Positions 49,134-54,749 of a stretch of 54,749 nt of DNA are shown piece by piece. The notes beneath the pieces were generated by a model. The model saw only the letters and a program-made list of their open reading frames with translations, searched no databases and was not told where the DNA came from. The stretch comes from DASRDB01 sp035652815 (lineage in GTDB: Bacteria; Chloroflexota; Ktedonobacteria; Ktedonobacterales; Ktedonobacteraceae): NCBI GenBank assembly GCA_035652815.1, contig DASRDB010000013.1:1-54749 (forward strand), written 5' to 3'. The position numbers and the translations under genes are program-made. Every line of letters starts with the position of its first letter. The stretch's first letter is position 1.

Positions 49134-50006
49134 ATGCGAATTATACATAACCTGGATGAGATGATTGAGACAGCGCGTGGCTGGCTCTCCGGCGGCTCAG
49201 TTGGTTTTATCCCCACAATGGGCTATCTTCATGCAGGACATGTATCCTTAATACAGGCTGCCCGTCAGGAGTGTGAGATAACGGTTGTCAGTATTTTTGT
49301 CAATCCTCTCCAGTTTGGTCCTGACGAAAATCCTGGCGATTACCCGCGCAATTTTGCTCGTGATGTCCAGCTATTGGAGCAGGAACAGGTTGATGTGCTG
49401 TTTGCGCCCCGCCCCGATGAGATGTATCCACCCGATTTTGCTACCTATGTTCACTGCACCGCCCCTGTCGCGCAGCGTTTAGAGGGAGCTGTGCGTCCCG
49501 AACACGTGCAGGGATATGCCACCATCATCACCAAATTACTTCAAATCATTCGACCCGATATCGCCTATTTTGGTCAAAAGAACGCGCAGCATGTAGCCCT
49601 GGTGCGCCAGGTGGTGCTGGATTTAAATATCGATGTGCAATTGCGCGTGCTTCCTGCCCTCCGCGAAAGCGACGGTCTGGCCCTCAGCAGCCGCAATCAC
49701 CTGCTTACCGCGAAGGAGCGCCGCGCCGCGCCTTTGCTCTATAAAGCCTTGCTCGCGGGAAAGGCCCTGCTCGATCAAGGTGAGCGCCAGCTATCGAAAA
49801 TCGAGCAGGCCATGTCTGCCGTACTGGCGGCTTCGCCTCTTCTGCGCCTCGATTATGCGACCGCCTGCGACCCCGATACCTTCACCCATCCGGGCAATAT
49901 CCTGCCCAACCCGCTCACCGATCTCCTGCTTGTGATAGCCGTTCGCGTTGGCCGCACCTTCCTGGTGGATAATCTGCTTTTGCGTGATGGCGTCTGGATG
50001 ATGTGA
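49134..50006 (+). CDS. panC: Pantothenate synthetase
   Basis: A 290-residue PanC, which joins pantoate and beta-alanine with ATP. It has GFIPTMGYLHAGHVSLIQAA (the HIGH-like motif), VVSIFVNPLQFGPDENPGDY, RPEHVQGYATIITKLLQII, PDIAYFGQKNAQHVALVRQV, and RESDGLALSSRNHLLTAKER (KMSKS-like region). A few residues differ from the commonest form: YLHAGH for ALHEGH, and EHVQGYAT for GHFRGVAT. These look compatible with function. No panB or panD gene is in the window. TAGGGAACTAT precedes the ATG. Confidence 0.96.
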   Translation: MRIIHNLDEMIETARGWLSGGSVGFIPTMGYLHAGHVSLIQAARQECEITVVSIFVNPLQFGPDENPGDYPRNFARDVQLLEQEQVDVLFAPRPDEMYPPDFATYVHCTAPVAQRLEGAVRPEHVQGYATIITKLLQIIRPDIAYFGQKNAQHVALVRQVVLDLNIDVQLRVLPALRESDGLALSSRNHLLTAKERRAAPLLYKALLAGKALLDQGERQLSKIEQAMSAVLAASPLLRLDYATACDPDTFTHPGNILPNPLTDLLLVIAVRVGRTFLVDNLLLRDGVWMM

Positions 50007-50081
50007 TATATGTTTAATCTTTCGACTTCTGTAGGGACGCGATTATGAACTTTTACCAAGAAACAGGGGATACTCACCCCC

Positions 50082-50168
50082 TGTCATCCTGAGCGCAGCG
50101 AAGGATCTGCGTCGCCCAGCCGGATCACATGCCCGGACGAGAGATCCTTCGCTGCGCTCAGGATGACA
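50082..50168. repeat. CTGAGCGCAGCG dispersed inverted repeat, copy R4
   Basis: Arms at 50082-50108 and 50142-50168; core ATCCTGAGCGCAGCGAAGGAT. It begins 76 bases after the panC stop. Confidence 0.9.
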
Positions 50169-50277
50169 TTACCAGCTTGTCGATTTCGCTCTTCAAGTTC
50201 ATCATCACGTCTCTACAAACGTGTTATTCTCAGGAAAAAAACAATTCCCTAATCAAAAAACGGAGCAGAGACAAACA

Positions 50278-50517
50278 ATGATTTTCGCCCTGATTGTCAT
50301 GGGTTCGCGGCTGCGCAATAAGGTGATGGGACAGGTCCAATATACCTGTCCCATGTGCCGCCAGTACAGCTATCACGTCGTGACCCGCTCGCAATACTGG
50401 TTTACGGTCTACTTCCTACCTGTAATCCCTCTCAAGAAAACGTACATTTCGCGCTGCAATTTCTGCGGCTACGAACAGCGTGTAGACGAAAAGCAGGTGA
50501 GAGCGTGGTTTCCGTAG
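50278..50517 (+). CDS. Small zinc-ribbon membrane-like protein
   Basis: A 79-residue protein with two CxxC pairs: YTCPMCRQYSYHVVTR and SRCNFCGYEQRVDEKQ, between them a hydrophobic strand YWFTVYFLPVIPLKKTY. This layout is the zinc_ribbon_15 type, found in small membrane or ribosome-linked proteins; function unknown. ATG 50278 follows CGGAGCAGAGACAAACA (spacing a little long); an upstream ATG at 50221 is less likely. Its TAG stop falls inside the first GTAGGGGCG repeat unit. Confidence 0.7.
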   Translation: MIFALIVMGSRLRNKVMGQVQYTCPMCRQYSYHVVTRSQYWFTVYFLPVIPLKKTYISRCNFCGYEQRVDEKQVRAWFP

Positions 50518-50727
50518 GGGCGTGGGCTTGCCCCGCCCTCGTTTCCACCCGAAAAATTGGTGTGGTGATATGGATGACGAGGGCGGGGCAAGCCCGCGCC
50601 CCTACACACCCGGAAAATTGGTATGGTGATATAAATGATGAGGGCGGGGCAAGCCCGCGCCCCTACACACCCGGAAAATTGGTATGGTGATATGGATGAC
50701 GAGGGCGGGGCAAGCCCACGCCCCTAC
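50514..50727. repeat. GTAGGGGCG repeat array, 61-base period
   Basis: An inverted unit (50514-50540, GTAGGGGCGTGGGCTTGCCC) is followed by three direct units starting GAGGGCGGGGCAAGCCCGCG at 50579, 50640 and 50701, one every 61 bases, with a shared ACACCCGGAAAATTGGTATG spacer. The ends match the REP-like repeat at 22758. Confidence 0.85.
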
Positions 50728-51788
50728 GGAATCACTGAAAAATCTTCATCGAGAGATAGCACAAAGCGGGCCATTAGCTCTGAGGTTGTCTCTATATCGG
50801 AGAGCGAAATGATTTCTGAGCCGGTATGCATGTAGCGCAGGGGAATATTCAGCAGTCCTGTCGCAACGCCGCCACGCGAGACTTGAAGATCATCGTTATC
50901 GGTTCCGGTATGGCTGCTTTGAATGTCGTACTGGAAAGGGATACCCGCCTCCTTTGCAACGTTCATCAGTCGCTGGTACACGGGGGCATTGACGAAACCG
51001 CCGATGGTGATGCCCGGCCCTCCGCCTAATTTCACGTCGCCGAGTCGAATCTTCGAGGTCTCGGGATGATCTGAGGTGAAGGTGACATCCACAGCAATGG
51101 CAATATCGGGATTGACACTGTAGGCGCTGGTCTGCACGCCGCGACTGCCTACCTCTTCCTGTACCGCGGAAACCAGGCACACGCTGGCCTTCAATTGATC
51201 GCGCCGCTCATGCAGCTTGCGTAGAGCTTCGATGATCGAAAACACTCCTGCTTTATCATCCAGTGCGCGGGAGACAACGAGGTCATGGCGCAGTGGTTCA
51301 AGCTCTACGGCGCGAGTCGCGGGCGTCCCTGGGGGCACCAGTTGCATCGCCTCCTCGCGGCTCGTTGCGCCAATATCGATCCACATATCCTCCAGCTTTG
51401 GCACTTTGCCGCGCTCGTCCGCAGGCATGAGATGCACTGCCTGGCTGCCGATCACGCCGAGAATTGGCCCTCCCGGCGCGTGGATGCGCACGCGGCTGCC
51501 GGGAAGGGTTGCGGGATCAAATCCGCCAATGGGTGTGAAATAGAGAAAGCCGTCCTCGTTGATGTAGCGAATTAAGAAGCCGAGTTCGTCGCAGTGTGCC
51601 GTGAGCATGACACGCGGCTTTCCCGAGGGATTCAAAGTAGCGAGAACATTGCCATGCACATCGGTGCGCACATCGTCGGCATATTGCTTGACCTCTTCTC
51701 GCACGACCCGCTGTGCCGCCTGCTCAAAGCCTGAGGGGCTGGGGCTGGCAATCAAACGCCGAAAAAACGCAATACGTGCTTCATCCAT
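50724..51788 (-). CDS. M42-family aminopeptidase
   Basis: A 354-residue metallopeptidase of family M42 (glutamyl or tetrahedral aminopeptidase type). The active-site parts are seen: SPSPSGFEQAAQRVVREEVK, VMLTAHCDELGFLIRYINED (His-Asp zinc ligands), SRALDDKAGVFSIIEALRKL, SAVQEEVGSRGVQTSAYSVN (Glu-Glu), AIAVDVTFTSDHPET and SSHTGTDNDDLQVSRGG (His). They form large complexes that trim peptides. The start at 51788 fits the family start; a longer reading to 51857 covers the terminator of the upstream gene. The C-terminal TAG lies in the edge of the repeat array at 50724-50726. Confidence 0.94.
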   Translation of the reverse strand: MDEARIAFFRRLIASPSPSGFEQAAQRVVREEVKQYADDVRTDVHGNVLATLNPSGKPRVMLTAHCDELGFLIRYINEDGFLYFTPIGGFDPATLPGSRVRIHAPGGPILGVIGSQAVHLMPADERGKVPKLEDMWIDIGATSREEAMQLVPPGTPATRAVELEPLRHDLVVSRALDDKAGVFSIIEALRKLHERRDQLKASVCLVSAVQEEVGSRGVQTSAYSVNPDIAIAVDVTFTSDHPETSKIRLGDVKLGGGPGITIGGFVNAPVYQRLMNVAKEAGIPFQYDIQSSHTGTDNDDLQVSRGGVATGLLNIPLRYMHTGSEIISLSDIETTSELMARFVLSLDEDFSVIP

Positions 51789-51822
51789 AAAAACAGGTAC
51801 CTTTCTTACAGACAAGATGAAA

Positions 51823-51858
51823 ATTGGCACCTGTATACGCTTCAATACAGGTGCCAAT
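51823..51858 (-). terminator. Terminator after the NYN gene
   Basis: Stem ATTGGCACCTGTAT (51823-51836) with ATACAGGTGCCAAT (51845-51858), 14 base pairs, loop of 8; on the minus strand the stem is followed by TTTCATCTTG. Confidence 0.8.
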
Positions 51859-51883
51859 GCATAGGTTTTTTCAAGTAACTGTT

Positions 51884-53236
51884 CTAGCGAACGAATTGTT
51901 TCAACACTTCATCCACGCCAGGATGCATACGGTTGAGCCGCAGATCCTCAGACCCGCCTGGATCGGTCTGCACCAGCAAAATCCCCTGTTGAATACACAT
52001 ATTCAGCAGTTCGCGGGCTGATTCGCGTGTGAGACGGCCCCGGAAGCGATTCTTGGGATTCACCGGATCGCCAATAAAATTAGATACGCCGATAATGGTG
52101 CGCCATGACCAGTTGCGGTCTATATAATCCAGGAATTGCAAAAACTGGGGATCAAGCACATCAATCATCGGATAGGATGAGTATTGAGAAGGAGATGCCC
52201 CCTGGTTGGATGGCGTAATAGCAGGCATGCTGCCAGTATTACCAGTCATAGACATCTGGAAGGCAGCATCAGACCCTTGTGAGGCAGGTACTCCTCCAGG
52301 AATAAGAGGCACAAACTGGCTGGCACTACTTATAAGGTCTCGGCTGACGGTTCCTGGTATTCCAACAATTATCACAGTTTTGTTTAGACGTAACTTTAAA
52401 CGAGCGCTGATGCGCGTGAAATCTTTATCGCCGGTCATCAAAACAAACGTAGAGATAGTGGGGCGGTCGAAAACGGTCTCGATAATATCCATCAGCATAT
52501 TTAAGTCAACGGTACTCTGCACGACGGTGCTTTGTACGATTGTACTTGAGCCGCTCGCATTGACAGCGGGCATATGGCCGGTGTTGCCTGTATGCACAGC
52601 AGGCATCGAGGGATTGGTAGGATAACCTCCCAACGGACCAGTGGAGCTGCCAGCATTGAGCGAACCGGTGGGCGATTGACCATAGGAATATGGCTGGAAT
52701 TGGCGCGCTGGCTCACGCTGCTGATAGTCCGAGATGTAGCTTTCGTCGGTAAATGGATCGTCCTCGGGGAGCAGTGGCTCTTCAGGCTCGGTTTCAGCGT
52801 TCTCCTGGGCGTTCTGGTACTGCTGCCAGTTGTTCCCCACGTTCTGCGGGTTGATGGCTGGAAGCGGCCCTGAATGTGTCAGCGAACCGGTCGGCCAGGG
52901 ACGCTGGAATGAACCTGTTCCCTGCTCTGTCACCAGACCTGGCGAACCCAATCCTCCCGTTGGCGAACCGCCAGGGGGATAATGAATCGTTCCCACACGA
53001 ATACGGTCGCGCTGTTTTGCAGGGCAATCGACCCGGTCGATCATTGCCGCCGTCAGGCTGCCTTTGAAAGGCTCTGGCTGGCGTGACCAATCCGCGTAAG
53101 CGCGGGCAACCATCACCGTACCATAGCGCCGCGCAACCGCGATCAGTTCCTGTGGATCAGGCTCGCGCCGCTGGATATTCAGCATACTGTATCGGATGTT
53201 TTCAAAATCGATGAATAAAGCTATTTCTTCGGGCAC
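51884..53236 (-). CDS. NYN-domain protein with long low-complexity insert
   Basis: A 450-residue protein. The NYN (PIN-like) RNase-type fold is split: the first half (1-86) has EEIALFIDFENIRYSMLNIQ with Asp10, and the second half (about 235-310) has STVDLNMLMDIIETVF and FVLMTGDKDFTRISARLKLR with Asp270 and Asp272. Between them, about 150 residues are rich in Gly, Pro, Ser, Thr and Gln with repeats such as PTGSL and TGHMPAV. The C-terminal end (355-450) is helical and looks like a winged OST-HTH-type domain (LDPQFLQFLDYIDRNWSWRT). It may be a regulated RNase; activity is inferred. Confidence 0.8.
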   Translation of the reverse strand: MPEEIALFIDFENIRYSMLNIQRREPDPQELIAVARRYGTVMVARAYADWSRQPEPFKGSLTAAMIDRVDCPAKQRDRIRVGTIHYPPGGSPTGGLGSPGLVTEQGTGSFQRPWPTGSLTHSGPLPAINPQNVGNNWQQYQNAQENAETEPEEPLLPEDDPFTDESYISDYQQREPARQFQPYSYGQSPTGSLNAGSSTGPLGGYPTNPSMPAVHTGNTGHMPAVNASGSSTIVQSTVVQSTVDLNMLMDIIETVFDRPTISTFVLMTGDKDFTRISARLKLRLNKTVIIVGIPGTVSRDLISSASQFVPLIPGGVPASQGSDAAFQMSMTGNTGSMPAITPSNQGASPSQYSSYPMIDVLDPQFLQFLDYIDRNWSWRTIIGVSNFIGDPVNPKNRFRGRLTRESARELLNMCIQQGILLVQTDPGGSEDLRLNRMHPGVDEVLKQFVR

Positions 53237-53544
53237 AATCTTCTCCTCTCATAAGGGAGAAACCGCGCAGGCCAAGATGTAAAATTGTTCAAGTACACGA
53301 ATGCAATTGAAGTCTCCTGTAATGCCGCCCCTCCTGCTATCCCAGGAGACCAGCTCACAGGTTGATAAGTGTTCACTTGCTCGGCTTCTCTCGCATTCCC
53401 TATCAGGTATGAGCATATCATACTTTGAGGGCAAAGTCGAGAGGTCTGCGCTTTACTTTCCATAGTTGCTGTGATATATTTTCCAATAAGAAGAAATTTG
53501 GCAAGTTTGAGAATCTTTTATCCTGCTTGCCCCGACTAAATACT
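53237..53544. other. Intergenic region between NYN and HxlR genes
   Basis: A 308-base gap holding candidate operators: GTATGA-5-TCATAC (53407-53423) and AAGTG-2-CACTT (53367-53378). No gene is seen. Confidence 0.4.
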
Positions 53545-53916
53545 ATGGAGTCAACAATCCGTTCCCTCGATACGCCTGTCGATAATACCGTTTGTCCCGT
53601 GGCTCGTACTGCGAAGATCATCAGCGGCAAATGGACACTGCTGATTATTCGCGACCTCGCTACTGGCGTCAAACGCTTCAATCAACTCGAACGCTCCCTG
53701 CAAGGCATCAGTCCTAAGACGCTCTCGGAGCGCTTGCGCACTCTTGAAGAAGAGGGTATTATTCTTCGTCAAACGTTTTCGGAAGTCCCACCCCGCGTCG
53801 AATACTCACTTACCGAGAAAGGCCGCGACCTGGTTGAGGTCGTTGAATGTATGCGTTGCTATGGACTGCACTGGTTATGTGATGCCAACCAGGATGAGGC
53901 TGGATTAGATAAGTAA
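53545..53916 (+). CDS. HxlR-family transcriptional regulator
   Basis: A 123-residue winged-helix regulator. The HxlR core is clear: VCPVARTAKIISGKWTLLII, RDLATGVKRFNQLERSLQGI, SPKTLSERLRTLEEEGIILR and PRVEYSLTEKGRDLVEVVEC. The cysteine in NTVCPVA is conserved in redox-sensing members (HypR, QorR), so oxidation control is possible. A short palindrome about 120 bases before the start could be its operator. Its neighbours (NYN and an unknown small gene) do not show a target. ATG 53545 is chosen by homology; a longer reading from 53425 is less likely. Confidence 0.9.
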   Translation: MESTIRSLDTPVDNTVCPVARTAKIISGKWTLLIIRDLATGVKRFNQLERSLQGISPKTLSERLRTLEEEGIILRQTFSEVPPRVEYSLTEKGRDLVEVVECMRCYGLHWLCDANQDEAGLDK

Positions 53917-53974
53917 ATGATGACCGGGGTTGCTCCCCGGTCACCTCTGGTTCTCAAAGCGCCTGGCTGTCTGT

Positions 53975-54274
53975 TTAGCGAGAGAGGCCTACCAGTTCGC
54001 GCCGGTGATCAGCGAGGAAGCGATGGAGTGTTCCCTCGTTCTCTGTTGCCCTTTGCTCGTGGTGTTCTTCTACCTGACCCGCTGTTCGGCTCACCAGCTC
54101 ATAGAGACTGGGAACATCGTAACGCAGTTGAACCTGAAGGTGGCCCTCACCATCAAAACCTTCAACGAAGAGACCATCCTCTTCCTCATGCATTGCGAAG
54201 CTTTTCACGCCTACCTGATCTAGCACCTGACCAACAGCGTACAGGATGCTCGCGTAACTGAACGTGGCCCGCAT
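53975..54274 (-). CDS. Hypothetical 99-residue protein
   Basis: A 99-residue protein I do not recognise. It is preceded by a strong GGGAGGG site and ATG 54274. The composition is protein-like: RATFSYASILYAVGQVLDQV, VKSFAMHEEEDGLFVEGFDG and LQVQLRYDVPSLYELVSRT, then a charged helical end. No membrane or signal segment is visible. It is convergent with the HxlR gene (58 bases) and its 5' region contains the hairpins at 54358-54415. Likely a real gene, function unknown. Confidence 0.7.
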   Translation of the reverse strand: MRATFSYASILYAVGQVLDQVGVKSFAMHEEEDGLFVEGFDGEGHLQVQLRYDVPSLYELVSRTAGQVEEHHEQRATENEGTLHRFLADHRRELVGLSR

Positions 54275-54357
54275 TGATCCCTCCCATGTTTTGGAGATAA
54301 ACAAAAGTTGTACTTAACGTAGCGACCGCACTGTCGATTACATACAACACGGTTTGG

Positions 54358-54415
54358 CTTTACAGGGGTGTGGTATGTTTTTTTACACCACACCCGTAAA
54401 GTGTACCATACCCCT
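54358..54415. promoter_or_regulatory. Imperfect hairpin region upstream of the 99-residue gene
   Basis: CTTTACAGGGGTGTGGT (54358-54374) pairs with ACCACACCCGTAAAG (54387-54401) with one bulge. The G-rich arm can also pair with a second string TACCATACCCC just downstream. The two alternatives suggest a switch or operator. Confidence 0.4.
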
Positions 54416-54531
54416 TCGAGAAACGTCAAGTTTCTTGTGTAAGAAAAATTTCACACCTTCATCACAACACATGGCCCTGGTACAATCGGGCTACTTCTCC
54501 TCTACAGCCCGAACTTCCGGGCAAAAAGGTG

Positions 54532-54562
54532 TTGACAACTACGAAAATTTATGGCATTATAC
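54532..54562 (+). promoter_or_regulatory. Promoter of the 23S rRNA gene
   Basis: TTGACA (54532-54537) and CATTAT/ATTATA (54555-54561), spacer 17-18. It lies about 115 bases before the 23S start. Confidence 0.65.
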
Positions 54563-54676
54563 CGAAGCGTTAAGCGAACAGCACTTTAAACAACCAAATA
54601 CAAGAATAATTACTTCAATTTTGCCGAGGGCAGAAGCAAGAGATGACGCGCGAGGCGTGCCCATCGAGTCGATGGG

Positions 54677-54749
54677 TCACAAGCAGCGCAAAGTACGCGG
54701 TGGATGCCTTGGCGCTGAAGGCCGATGAAGGACGCGGAGACCGGCGAAA
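54677..54749 (+). rRNA. 23S ribosomal RNA, 5' end (partial)
   Basis: The string AAGTACGCGGTGGATGCCTT and the following GGCCGATGAAGGACG match the conserved 5' end of bacterial 23S rRNA (E. coli ACACGGTGGATGCC and GGCGATGAAGGACG). About 73 bases are visible and the gene continues past the right edge. No 16S gene or tRNA lies in the preceding kilobases, so this 23S seems to be read from its own promoter (54532-54562). Confidence 0.9.

Larger units (their letters stand above)
54275..54676. other. Leader region of the 23S rRNA gene
   Basis: A 400-base gap with the 23S promoter, a CCCATCGA-G-TCGATGGG hairpin (54660-54676) directly before the 23S start, and the hairpins near 54358. No 16S, tRNA or protein gene is seen. 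Confidence 0.5.

Noticed and set aside
53367..53378. AAGTG-2-CACTT as a firm operator
   Set aside because: Short and imperfect; kept only as a possibility in the intergenic entry.
54507..54522. Short GCCCG/CGGGC hairpin followed by AAAAAGG as a terminator
   Set aside because: No T-run on the plus strand and the stem is only five base pairs; no gene ends here.

Overview
The window looks like chromosomal DNA of a Chloroflexota bacterium, most likely a Ktedonobacteria relative. This is inferred from gene types only: a III-D-like CRISPR effector, an XRE-STAND-TPR regulator, a Gmad2 lipoprotein, DUF5679 and PRC/MgtE_N/CBS proteins, and a recombinase with Myb/SANT-like repeats. No sequence search was run.

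Region 1 (1-8871, minus strand) is a type III CRISPR effector operon of III-D type, read from a sigma70-like promoter at 8843-8871. The order is a CARF-nuclease-like effector, a Cas10 without an HD domain but with an intact GGDD motif, a single Cas7, a Csx10/Cas5 with a helical (possibly Cas11) tail, a double Cas7, Csx19, and a TIGR03986-type RAMP protein cut by the window edge. No cas6, cas1, cas2 or CRISPR array lies inside the window. Region 2 (8984-12714) holds an esterase and a large XRE-STAND-TPR protein.

Region 3 (12954-20493) looks like one end of an integrative element. It has an excisionase-like HTH gene with a clear promoter, a three-gene membrane/FtsK-HerA translocase cassette with GGTA-type inverted tracts, a nested palindrome cluster, and a large serine recombinase broken by one in-frame TGA. 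The recombinase runs directly into the 3' end of an alcohol dehydrogenase gene, so that gene was probably the integration target. The matching 5' half is not in the window, so the element may extend left past base 1 and could carry the CRISPR operon.

Region 4 (20751-54749) is mostly ordinary chromosome: rplI, a Ca2+/H+ antiporter, a RAYT with its REP repeats, nnr, a SAM methyltransferase, a Gmad2 lipoprotein, secG, a glycosyltransferase with a degenerate GGDEF-like tail, an MBL-fold gene with pyrG and an MgtE_N/CBS protein, a NarL-type two-component pair, two CLC channels in mirrored regulator-CLC pairs, an M29 aminopeptidase, greA, an alpha/beta hydrolase, panC, an M42 aminopeptidase, a split NYN protein, an HxlR regulator, and the 5' end of a 23S rRNA gene with its own promoter and no 16S upstream.

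At least three dispersed repeat families lie between the genes: a CTGAGCGCAGCG family with covarying arms, a GTAGGGGCG family linked to the RAYT, and a GTGGCTTCCGG family. Several copies touch or supply the stop codons of neighbouring genes.
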